Assembly: GCA_018371275.1 (NCBI GenBank)
Contig: JAHALF010000003.1
Span: 105,031-169,030 of the forward strand
Source: Clostridiales bacterium
GTDB taxonomy: Bacteria; Bacillota; Clostridia; Lachnospirales; CAG-274
Direction: 5' to 3'
DNA length: 64,000 nucleotides
Shown: positions 35,832 to 43,881 of the stretch, in pieces
How positions within the stretch are numbered: the stretch's first letter is position 1
Layout: every line of letters begins with the position of its first letter
Position numbers and translations under genes: made by a program
The notes under the pieces: model-generated
The model's database searches: none
Told to the model about the DNA's origin: nothing
What the model saw: the letters and a program-made list of their open reading frames with translations, nothing else

Positions 35832-36971
35832 ATGATAGAATATGAAAGAGTAGTAGCAGAGATAAATTTAGATAATATAGCCTATAATATGATTAATATT
35901 AGAAAAAGTGTAGATAAAAAGACTAAAATAATGGCTGTTGTAAAAGCAGATGCTTATGGACACGGAGCAGTTGAGGTAGCAAAAACAGCTCTTTATAATG
36001 GAGCAAATTGGCTAGGAGTAGCTATAATAGATGAAGCAATAGAGCTTAGAAAAAATAATATATTTGAACCTATTTTAATATTAGGACACACCATAGAGTA
36101 TAAGCTTTTACAAGTTATAAAATATAATATTACACAAACTATTTTTTCTTATGATATGGCAAAAAAGCTATCTAATGAGGCAACAAAAATAGGAAAAAGT
36201 GTAGATATTCATATAAAAATAGATACAGGTATGTCTAGGCTAGGGTTTTTACCAATAGAAGAAAGTATAGAAGAAATAATAGCTATAAAAAAATTACCAT
36301 ATATAAATATAACAGGTATATTTACACATTTTGCAACAGCAGATATGGAAGACAAAACATTTGCAAAAGAACAGTTTGAAAAATATATGTGGTTTATAGA
36401 TAAATTAGAAAAAAAAGGTGTTAGTAATCTTATAAAGCATATATCTAATAGTGGTGCAATATTAGATTTAGAAGAATATAGATTAGATATGGTTAGAGCT
36501 GGTATTATATTATATGGTATGTACCCATCATCACAAGTTTTAAAAAATATAAATATAAAACCAGCTATGAGCCTAAAAACTCATATAAGTTATGTAAAGG
36601 AAATAGATAAAAATATTAGTGTTAGTTATTGTCGTACATATTTTACTAATAAAAAAACTAAAATAGCAACTATACCAGTTGGGTATGCAGATGGCTATGC
36701 AAGAATATTAAGTAATAAAGCTAGAGTTTTTGTAAATGGGTATTATGCAAATGTTATTGGGAATGTTTGTATGGACCAATTTATGATAGATGTAACCCAT
36801 ATACCTAATATAAAAGAAGGGGATATAGCTATACTTATGGGGCAGGATATAACAGCAGAGGAATTAGGTAGTTTACAAAATACTATAAACTATGAAATAG
36901 TGTGTAACATAGGTAAAAGAGTGCCTCGTGTTTATATAAAAAATAATGAGTTTTTAAAGATAAAAAAATAA
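35832..36971 (+). CDS. alr: Alanine racemase
   Basis: 379 aa. The PLP lysine is Lys38 in VVKADAYGHG; KIDTGMSRLGF is present; and SYCRTYFT supplies the second catalytic tyrosine. It makes D-alanine for ddl (12042) or spore-related peptidoglycan. An in-frame GTG at 35823 is rejected since AGAAGGTG precedes the ATG at 35832. It follows the GerS-like gene and precedes mazF, a conserved clostridial order. Confidence 0.95.
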   Translation: MIEYERVVAEINLDNIAYNMINIRKSVDKKTKIMAVVKADAYGHGAVEVAKTALYNGANWLGVAIIDEAIELRKNNIFEPILILGHTIEYKLLQVIKYNITQTIFSYDMAKKLSNEATKIGKSVDIHIKIDTGMSRLGFLPIEESIEEIIAIKKLPYINITGIFTHFATADMEDKTFAKEQFEKYMWFIDKLEKKGVSNLIKHISNSGAILDLEEYRLDMVRAGIILYGMYPSSQVLKNINIKPAMSLKTHISYVKEIDKNISVSYCRTYFTNKKTKIATIPVGYADGYARILSNKARVFVNGYYANVIGNVCMDQFMIDVTHIPNIKEGDIAILMGQDITAEELGSLQNTINYEIVCNIGKRVPRVYIKNNEFLKIKK

Positions 36972-37081
36972 ATTTTAAAATACACTCGCAAAAGAATAAA
37001 TAATTTAGTTAGTTTATATAAGTATAAATATTTTCAAATATGTTCATAATAAAATTAATAAATTAATTAGTAGGTGATATT

Positions 37082-37132
37082 ATGAACGTATGTATACAGA
37101 TTGAATTTGATGCGGAGTGTGAAAAAAAATGA
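37082..37132 (+). CDS. 16-codon ORF coupled to mazF (leader peptide or antitoxin remnant)
   Basis: ATG with AGGTGAT upstream opens a 16-residue frame (MNVCIQIEFDAECEKK) whose TGA overlaps the mazF ATG by 4 nt (ATGA). The position is where a CopG-type antitoxin gene usually sits, but the frame is too short for a ribbon-helix-helix domain. It may be a coupling leader or the remnant of a decayed antitoxin. No database support is available. Confidence 0.4.
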   Translation: MNVCIQIEFDAECEKK

Positions 37133-37476
37133 TTGTGAAAAGAGGGGATATATTTTATGCAGATTTAAGTCCTGTTGTAGGCTCCGAGCAAGGTGGCGTT
37201 AGACCTATTTTGGTTGTCCAAAATGATATAGGAAATAGATATAGCCCAACTATTATTTGTGCTGCTATAACATCTCAAATAAATAAAGCAAAGCTACCAA
37301 CACATATAGAAATAGATTGTAATAAATACCCATTAATAAAAGACTCTGTAGTTTTGTTAGAACAAGTAAGGACTATTGATAAAAAAAGAATTAAGGAAAA
37401 AATAGGTCATCTAGATGATATTATAATGAGCAAAGTAGATAAGGCATTATTAATTAGCTTGGGACTTAATACATAA
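37129..37476 (+). CDS. mazF: MazF/NdoA (PemK family) endoribonuclease toxin
   Basis: 115 aa. VKRGDIFYADLSPVVGSEQ followed by GGVRPILVVQND is the PemK/MazF RNase core; ICAAITSQI holds the conserved Thr and Ser, and VVLLEQVRTIDKKRI is typical. Family members cut single-stranded mRNA at short motifs. The length is standard. Its antitoxin normally lies directly upstream after alr, but no antitoxin gene is recognisable in the 157 bp between alr and mazF. A bidirectional terminator follows. Confidence 0.92.
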   Translation: MIVKRGDIFYADLSPVVGSEQGGVRPILVVQNDIGNRYSPTIICAAITSQINKAKLPTHIEIDCNKYPLIKDSVVLLEQVRTIDKKRIKEKIGHLDDIIMSKVDKALLISLGLNT

Positions 37477-37480
37477 GCCA

Positions 37481-37515
37481 AAAAACACCCATAATATTTA
37501 TTATGGGTGTTTTTA
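37481..37515. terminator. Bidirectional terminator between mazF and the AraC gene
   Basis: A 14-bp perfect stem (AAAAACACCCATAA / TTATGGGTGTTTTT) with a 6-nt loop and T runs on both strands, between convergent genes. Confidence 0.92.
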
Positions 37516-37535
37516 TTTTATAATTTTAAAATATA

Positions 37536-38363
37536 TTATGAGATATGTATTTTTTTGTATTCGGCAGGGGATAGACCATAATATTTTTTAAAACTTTTGC
37601 TAAAGTGGTAAGCGTCATCATAGCCAACAATAGAAGATATTTCTTTTATGCTTAAATCTTGTTTTTTTAATAGTAGGTCTTTTGCATTTTCTAATCTTAT
37701 TTTTATAAGGTAATTTATAGGTGTTTCTCCTATTTCTTCTTTAAATACTTTGGAAATATAGAAAGGGCTTAAATATAAATTTTTAGCTATTTGTTCAAGG
37801 GATATTTTTTCAGAAAAATGCTCATGAAAATAAGCTTGTATCTCTTTACTAATAGTAGATTTTTTATTTTCAGAAACTGTAGTATTTTCTTGTTGTTTTT
37901 CTCTAATAGATAATAAAATAAATTGTGTAAGATAAGATTGTAGCATAAAATCTTTTCCTGTTTGATTTAGTTTATTTTCTTCCATTATATCATTTATTAA
38001 GTCTAAAAATTTTTTTCTTGAAGATGGAGTAGTTTTTATAATAGGGTATTCATTTAAAAATAAAGTGTTTTCTATCATATTGTTAATTTTAAAATTTGAA
38101 AATCCAACAAAAAACTCTAAGCTAGGTTTTTCTATGGACATGGGGACACCATAGTGATATTGCTCTGGATTTATTAAAACAATATCACCTTCTTCTACAT
38201 CATAAGAAATACCATTTATATTGAAAATAGATTTACCAGACATAATGTATGCAACTTCCATATGATTGTGTTTGTGACTACATTCTTTTGATTGTCTAAT
38301 ACCTTTAACACAAAATAGCATATTGGGATTAAAGTCTGAAAAGTCTATATTTGTTATATACAT
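37536..38363 (-). CDS. AraC family transcriptional regulator
   Basis: 275 aa. N-terminal cupin sensor (about 20-100: CSHKHNHMEVAYIMSGKSIF, VEEGDIVLINPEQYH). C-terminal double HTH (about 170-272), with KISLEQIAKNLYLSPFYISKVFKEE and then LSIKEISSIVGYDDAYHFSKSF, the AraC signature. It is divergent from the ABC exporter at 38649 and probably controls it; the ligand is unknown, commonly a sugar or a small molecule. ATG start. Confidence 0.9.
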   Translation of the reverse strand: MYITNIDFSDFNPNMLFCVKGIRQSKECSHKHNHMEVAYIMSGKSIFNINGISYDVEEGDIVLINPEQYHYGVPMSIEKPSLEFFVGFSNFKINNMIENTLFLNEYPIIKTTPSSRKKFLDLINDIMEENKLNQTGKDFMLQSYLTQFILLSIREKQQENTTVSENKKSTISKEIQAYFHEHFSEKISLEQIAKNLYLSPFYISKVFKEEIGETPINYLIKIRLENAKDLLLKKQDLSIKEISSIVGYDDAYHFSKSFKKYYGLSPAEYKKIHIS

Positions 38364-38404
38364 AAAATCACCTACAATCTGTATGAGTATATATTGTTAA
38401 CTAT

Positions 38405-38433
38405 ATTATACAATATAAAAAAATAATTATCAA
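38405..38433 (-). promoter_or_regulatory. Promoter of the AraC regulator gene
   Basis: On the minus strand TTGATA (38428-38433), 17-bp spacer, TATAAT (38405-38410). The rest of the 285-bp divergent region is AT-rich; I could not assign the exporter promoter with confidence. Confidence 0.7.
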
Positions 38434-38648
38434 TTAAAGTGTAAAATAGTAATATTTTTGTAATAAAACAACATAAAGATAGTATAAAGATTATATAGTA
38501 TTATATTAAAATAATATAAAGATAAAGCACAATATATTACATTATTAAGGCAAGAAACTACATTTTTTTTTTAATAAATATGTTTATAATGTAAAAATAT
38601 ATTATAGTTTATTAAAATAATTTTAAAAAATAACAGGAGGAGAATAAT

Positions 38649-40391
38649 ATGGAAGCCTTTAAATGGTTTTATTCATTTTTTAAGCCTTATAAAAAAAGAT
38701 ATGCTTTTGGTCTATTTTTAGTTACATTAGCTACTTTATTATCATTTGTTAATCCATATGTAATAGGTATATTTGTAGATGATGTAATGCAAAAAGGCAA
38801 TATAAGTATGCTTAAATATGTATTAATAGGCTTAATAGGCTCTACAATAATAAAAACTTCTATAAGATGGTATTATTTAGTATTGTTTGAGCAATGTTCT
38901 CAAGATATTTTATACAATATGAGAGATAAAGTGTATAGAAAATTTATGAGACAAGATTTTTCATTTTTTAATAGAAACAGAACAGGGGATTTAATGTCTA
39001 GACAAATAGGTGATATGGACGCTATCAGACACTTTACAGCTACATTTTTTGCTATATATGAAGCCATTATATATTTTGTCGTAGCACTTATTATGTGTTT
39101 TACTGTAAATGTAAAAATAGGTCTTTATATGATATTAGTATTACCTTTTACACTTGTTTTAACATTAATCCAGTTTAAACATGTAGAAAAATATTTTGCC
39201 AGAATAAGAGATTGTTTTTCTAGTTTAAATTCATTTGTGCAAGAAAACATTAGCGGTAATCGTATGGTTAGAGCTTTTGCAAAAGAGGACTATGAAATAC
39301 AAAAATTTAATAAAGAAAATGAGGCTTATAGAGAAAGCCAACTAGAGTCAACAAGAGTATGGAGCAATTATATACCAATATTTGAATTTTTATCTAATGC
39401 TTTAACTGTTGTTTTAATGTTTGTAGGAGGGAAAATGGCTATACAAGGTAGCATAACAGTTGGTGGATTAATAGTTGTTTATAACTATCTTTGGATGCTA
39501 AACTACCCACTTAGAATGTCTGGTTGGTATATAAATGATACTCAAAGATTTTTAACATCTTTAGATAAAATATATAAAACTATAAAAGACCAGCCTAAAA
39601 TAAGAAAACCTATAGAGGCTGTATCTAAACCTAATTTATATGGAGATATAGAGTTTAAAAATGTATCATATCAACCAGAAGATGATAAAAACTTTGATAT
39701 ATTAAAAAATGTAAGTTTTTCTATTAAAAAAGGGCAAACTTTAGGTATAATAGGTGCTACAGGTGCTGGTAAATCTACTGCTGTAAATCTTTTATGCAGA
39801 TTTTATGATGCAACAGATGGTGAAATAACAATAGATGGAATACCTATAAAAGATATAGATATATACTGGCTTAGGGACAATATAGGTATGGCTATGCAAG
39901 ATGTATTTTTATTTTCAGATACAATAGAGGGAAATATTGCTTATGGTGACCCTAATTGTCCTTTTGAAAAAGTGGAATGGGCAGCTAAAACAGCAGGTGC
40001 TCACGACTTTATAGAAAAGATGCCAGAGGGTTATGACACAATAGTAGGAGAACGTGGCGTAGGGTTATCTGGTGGACAAAAACAAAGGATATCTCTTGCT
40101 AGGGCTTTATTAAAAGAGCCATCTATACTTATATTAGATGATACAACATCAGCTCTTGATATGGAAACAGAGCATATGATACAAGAAAACTTAAAACTTC
40201 TTGATAAAGAATGTACAAAAGTATTAATAGCTTATAGAATATCTTCTATTATGGAGGCCGATTTAATCCTTGTATTAGATAAAGGAGAAATAGTAGAAAG
40301 AGGTACACACGAGGAGCTTTTAGCTCAAAAAGGTTATTATTATTCAGTATTTCATCATCAATATGGAGATTTTAGAGAAGGGAGGTTATAA
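38649..40391 (+). CDS. ABC exporter half-transporter, degenerate ATPase site subunit
   Basis: 580 aa, an N-terminal six-helix exporter domain (about 15-310) fused to a nucleotide-binding domain (about 335-575). Walker A GATGAGKST; signature LSGGQ. The Walker B end reads LILDDTTSA, with Asp where the catalytic Glu is expected, and the switch residue is Tyr (IAYRISS) in place of His. These changes suggest a non-hydrolytic site, typical of one partner of heterodimeric drug exporters. RBS AGGAGGAG; 2 nt before the partner gene. Substrate unknown. Confidence 0.88.
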   Translation: MEAFKWFYSFFKPYKKRYAFGLFLVTLATLLSFVNPYVIGIFVDDVMQKGNISMLKYVLIGLIGSTIIKTSIRWYYLVLFEQCSQDILYNMRDKVYRKFMRQDFSFFNRNRTGDLMSRQIGDMDAIRHFTATFFAIYEAIIYFVVALIMCFTVNVKIGLYMILVLPFTLVLTLIQFKHVEKYFARIRDCFSSLNSFVQENISGNRMVRAFAKEDYEIQKFNKENEAYRESQLESTRVWSNYIPIFEFLSNALTVVLMFVGGKMAIQGSITVGGLIVVYNYLWMLNYPLRMSGWYINDTQRFLTSLDKIYKTIKDQPKIRKPIEAVSKPNLYGDIEFKNVSYQPEDDKNFDILKNVSFSIKKGQTLGIIGATGAGKSTAVNLLCRFYDATDGEITIDGIPIKDIDIYWLRDNIGMAMQDVFLFSDTIEGNIAYGDPNCPFEKVEWAAKTAGAHDFIEKMPEGYDTIVGERGVGLSGGQKQRISLARALLKEPSILILDDTTSALDMETEHMIQENLKLLDKECTKVLIAYRISSIMEADLILVLDKGEIVERGTHEELLAQKGYYYSVFHHQYGDFREGRL

Positions 40392-40393
40392 AA

Positions 40394-42190
40394 ATGGCTA
40401 GAAATACTTATGAGATAGATGAAAATTTAGAAACCCCTTTTGATATAGAAAAGTTGAAAAGGATAGGAAAATATGTAGCTCCATATAAAATGACAATAGT
40501 ATTTATATTATTTCTTATGGCTACATCTAGTATAGCTACTATGTTTATACCAGTTATATTTATGAAAGCTATGGATGTTTCTATACCTAACAAAGATATG
40601 AATCAAATAGTAAGACTTAGTATATATATTTTAGCTATATCATTATATGTGTCTATCGTTTTAAAAGTAAGAACACAAGTAATGACTAAAATGGGTCAAA
40701 ACATTATATTTGAAATAAGAAAAGATATTTTTGAACACGTACAAAGGTTACCATTTACATATTTTGATAATAGACCACACGGAAAAATACAAGTAAGAAT
40801 AGTAAATTATGTAAATAACTTAAGTGATTTATTATCAACAGGGCTTGTAAACGTTTTAACAGAGGCGGGTTCATTATTTTTTATAGTAGGATTTATGTTA
40901 TATATAAATGTTAGATTTACATTAGTATGTATGTTAGGGTTGCCAGTATTAACTACTCTTGTGTGGTATGTAAAATCTAGACAGAGGAAAGCTTGGCAAG
41001 AGGCTAGTAATAAACAATCTAACCTTAATGCTTATATATCTGAGAGTATAAATGGAGTTAGAATAACTCAATCGTTTGTTAGAGAAAAGGAAAATAGACA
41101 AATATTTAATAGACTTAGCAATAATTATAGAGATAGTTGGATGAAAGCTGTTAAATATAACTTTTTACTTGGTCCAGCTGTAGAAAATATATCTGCTATA
41201 ACAACTGCTATAATATATGTTTTAAGTGTATATTTAGTAACTGGTGGTTCTACCATTATAACAGCAGGTACAGTTGTAGCGTTTATATCATATATAGGAC
41301 GATTTTGGGCGCCTATTAATACTATTGCTGGTTTTTATAATAGTATAGTTACGGCAGTATCTTATCTTGAAAGGATATTTGAAACAATAGATGAACCAGT
41401 AGAAGTAAAAGATAGAGATGATGCAGTAGAAATGCCAGAGATAAAAGGTGAAGTTAAATTTGATAATGTATGTTTTGCTTATGAAGAAGGTCAAAATATA
41501 TTAAATGGTATTAACTTTAAGGCAAATGTAGGTGAAAGTTTTGCTATAGTTGGTCCAACAGGGGCAGGTAAAACAACAATAGTAAATTTATTAAGTAGGT
41601 TTTATAATATAAATTCTGGTCATATATATATAGATAATATAGATATAGAAAGTGTAACTATAAAATCTTTAAGAACACAGATGGGTGTTATGATGCAAGA
41701 AAGCTTTATCTTTTCTGGGACTATAATGGATAATATAAGATATGGTAATCAGGAAGCTACAGATGAGGAAGTTATAAGAGCAGCAAAAGTTGTTTGTGCA
41801 CACGATTTTATAATGGCTATGGAAGACGGCTATAACACAACTGTAAAAGAAAGAGGTAGTGGTTTATCTGCTGGACAAAAGCAACTTATATCTTTTGCTA
41901 GAGCATTGCTTGCAGACCCTAAAATATTAATACTTGATGAGGCTACATCTAGTATAGATACAGAAACAGAAATAGCATTACAAGAAGGTCTTAAAGGATT
42001 ATTAAAAAATAGAACATCATTTATTATAGCACATAGATTATCTACTATAAAAAATAGTACTTGTATACTTTATGTAGATAAAGGACAAATAGTAGAAAAA
42101 GGCTCTCACGATGAGCTTATAGAAAAAAAAGGTGCTTATTATAAACTTTATATGTCTCAATATGAGTTTTTGAAAAAAGAAGATGAATAA
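40394..42190 (+). CDS. ABC exporter half-transporter, catalytic subunit
   Basis: 598 aa, six-helix exporter domain (about 30-330) plus an ATPase domain (about 355-595). Walker A GPTGAGKTT, signature variant LSAGQ, intact Walker B LILDEATSS with the catalytic Glu, and switch His in IIAHRLSTI. It should form the active site of the heterodimer with the preceding protein. RBS GGGAGG. Often annotated multidrug or lipid exporter; actual cargo unknown. A hairpin terminator follows. Confidence 0.9.
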   Translation: MARNTYEIDENLETPFDIEKLKRIGKYVAPYKMTIVFILFLMATSSIATMFIPVIFMKAMDVSIPNKDMNQIVRLSIYILAISLYVSIVLKVRTQVMTKMGQNIIFEIRKDIFEHVQRLPFTYFDNRPHGKIQVRIVNYVNNLSDLLSTGLVNVLTEAGSLFFIVGFMLYINVRFTLVCMLGLPVLTTLVWYVKSRQRKAWQEASNKQSNLNAYISESINGVRITQSFVREKENRQIFNRLSNNYRDSWMKAVKYNFLLGPAVENISAITTAIIYVLSVYLVTGGSTIITAGTVVAFISYIGRFWAPINTIAGFYNSIVTAVSYLERIFETIDEPVEVKDRDDAVEMPEIKGEVKFDNVCFAYEEGQNILNGINFKANVGESFAIVGPTGAGKTTIVNLLSRFYNINSGHIYIDNIDIESVTIKSLRTQMGVMMQESFIFSGTIMDNIRYGNQEATDEEVIRAAKVVCAHDFIMAMEDGYNTTVKERGSGLSAGQKQLISFARALLADPKILILDEATSSIDTETEIALQEGLKGLLKNRTSFIIAHRLSTIKNSTCILYVDKGQIVEKGSHDELIEKKGAYYKLYMSQYEFLKKEDE

Positions 42191-42228
42191 ATATAAAGTA
42201 TTATAAATTTTATTATAATAAAAAAGGT

Positions 42229-42254
42229 AGGTTTTATTAATAACCTACCTTTTT
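42229..42254 (+). terminator. Terminator after the ABC exporter operon
   Basis: AAAGGTAGGTT pairs with AACCTACCTTT across a short AT loop, followed by a run of Ts. Confidence 0.9.
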
Positions 42255-42373
42255 TTATTTGAAAAATTATTTAATATAAATAAAAAATATTGAAAATAGA
42301 ATTATAAAATAGTTATAAAGTTACAATTATATAAAAAATATATATAAAAGTATACAAACTTAATAATTATATA

Positions 42374-42402
42374 TTGACAATAGTAAAAAAATAATATATT
42401 AT
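42374..42402 (+). promoter_or_regulatory. Promoter of the trehalose operon
   Basis: TTGACA (42374-42379), 17-bp spacer, TATTAT (42397-42402), 38 nt before the EIIBC start. Confidence 0.8.
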
Positions 42403-42404
42403 CG

Positions 42405-42420
42405 ACATATACGTACAAGT
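42405..42420 (+). promoter_or_regulatory. Putative TreR operator
   Basis: An imperfect palindrome just after the -10 box; its reverse complement ACTTGTACGTATATGT resembles the CTTGTATATACAAG boxes recognised by TreR-type GntR regulators. Repressor binding here would cover the transcription start. Confidence 0.5.
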
Positions 42421-42440
42421 TAAATGAAAGGAGTATTTTT

Positions 42441-43859
42441 ATGGGTAAGTATGTAGAGGACTCAAAAAAATTATTAGAATATGTAGGTGGTAAGGACAAT
42501 ATATCTGCTGTTACACACTGCATTACTCGTATGAGATTTGTTTTAAAAGATTCTGAAAAGGCAGATAAAGAAAAAATTGAAAGTTTAGACTTTGTAAAAG
42601 GTACATTTTTACAAGCGGGTCAATTTCAAATAATTATAGGTAATACTGTTTCACAATTTTATAATGATTTTATAGCTGTTGCTGGTATAGAAGGTGTTAA
42701 TAAAGAGGAAGTAAAAGAGCAAGCAAAATCTAATATGAAACCTATACAAAAATTAATGGCTAATTTAGCAGAAATTTTTTCACCACTTATACCTGCTATT
42801 ATAGTTGGTGGTCTTATATTAGGCTTTAGAAATATAATAGGTGATGTTAAATTTTTTGAAGATGGAACAAAAAGTTTAATAGAAATTTCTCAGTTTTGGG
42901 CGGGAATACACAGCTTTTTATGGTTAATAGGTGAGGCTATATTTCATTTTTTACCAGTAGGTATTACTTGGGCAATATCTAAAAAAATGGGTACTACTCA
43001 AATACTTGGTATAGTTTTAGGGATAACTTTAGTATCACCACAACTTTTAAATGCTTATTCTGTATCTACTACTGCAGAAATTCCTTTTTGGGATTTTGGT
43101 TTTGCAAAAGTAGAAATGATAGGATATCAAGCACAAGTTATACCAGCTATTTTAGCAGGTTTTGTATTAGTTTATTTAGAGAAATTTTTTAGAAAGATAT
43201 CTCCAGCCTCAATATCTATGATTATTGTTCCTTTTTGTTCCTTAATACCAACAGTATTAATAGCGCATACAATTTTAGGACCTATAGGTTGGAAAATAGG
43301 AGATATAATAGCACAAGTCGTATATACAGGACTTACATCTACATTTAACTGGTTATTTGCAGGAGTATTTGGGTTTATATACGCACCACTTGTTATAACA
43401 GGGCTACATCATATGACAAATGCTATAGATTTACAATTAATGGCACAGTTTGGAGGAACTATGCTTTGGCCTATGATAGCTTTATCTAATATAGCACAAG
43501 GTTCGTCTGTTTTAGCAATGATATTTTTACAAAAAAATTATGAAAAAGAAAAGCAAGTTTCTATACCAGCTTGTATATCTGCATATTTAGGGGTTACAGA
43601 GCCAGCTTTATTTGGTGTAAATTTAAAATATGGCGTGCCTTTTATATGCGGTATGATAGGCTCAGGTTTAGCTGCTATAATATCTGTTAAAGGTAGTGTT
43701 ATGGCAAATGCTATAGGTATAGGTGGATTACCAGGTATATTATCTATACAACCTAATAGTATGATAATTTTTGCTATTGCTATGTTAGTTGCAATATTTG
43801 TACCATTTGTATTGACAATTTTAGCTTATAAAAAGAAATATAAATTAGAAAAAAGATAA
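42441..43859 (+). CDS. treP: PTS trehalose transporter EIIBC
   Basis: 472 aa. The EIIB domain comes first (1-90), with its phospho-cysteine Cys27 in AVTHCITRMRF; the EIIC membrane domain (about 105-465) has ITGLHHMTNAIDLQ and CISAYLGVTEPALFGVN, typical of sucrose/trehalose-class permeases. No EIIA domain is fused, so a shared EIIA must phosphorylate it. Trehalose specificity is inferred from the following phosphotrehalase and TreR. RBS AAAGGAG. Confidence 0.9.
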   Translation: MGKYVEDSKKLLEYVGGKDNISAVTHCITRMRFVLKDSEKADKEKIESLDFVKGTFLQAGQFQIIIGNTVSQFYNDFIAVAGIEGVNKEEVKEQAKSNMKPIQKLMANLAEIFSPLIPAIIVGGLILGFRNIIGDVKFFEDGTKSLIEISQFWAGIHSFLWLIGEAIFHFLPVGITWAISKKMGTTQILGIVLGITLVSPQLLNAYSVSTTAEIPFWDFGFAKVEMIGYQAQVIPAILAGFVLVYLEKFFRKISPASISMIIVPFCSLIPTVLIAHTILGPIGWKIGDIIAQVVYTGLTSTFNWLFAGVFGFIYAPLVITGLHHMTNAIDLQLMAQFGGTMLWPMIALSNIAQGSSVLAMIFLQKNYEKEKQVSIPACISAYLGVTEPALFGVNLKYGVPFICGMIGSGLAAIISVKGSVMANAIGIGGLPGILSIQPNSMIIFAIAMLVAIFVPFVLTILAYKKKYKLEKR

Positions 43860-43881
43860 TATATTATGAGGAGATATTATA

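Noticed and set aside
36972..37081. Hidden CopG antitoxin gene upstream of mazF
   Set aside because: I read the gap in the sense direction for a ribbon-helix-helix frame and found only the 16-codon ORF; stops are frequent.
38520..38648. Promoter of the ABC exporter operon
   Set aside because: TATAAT at 38585-38590 is present, but no -35 or extended -10 supports it, so I did not list it; activation by the AraC protein could explain a weak promoter.
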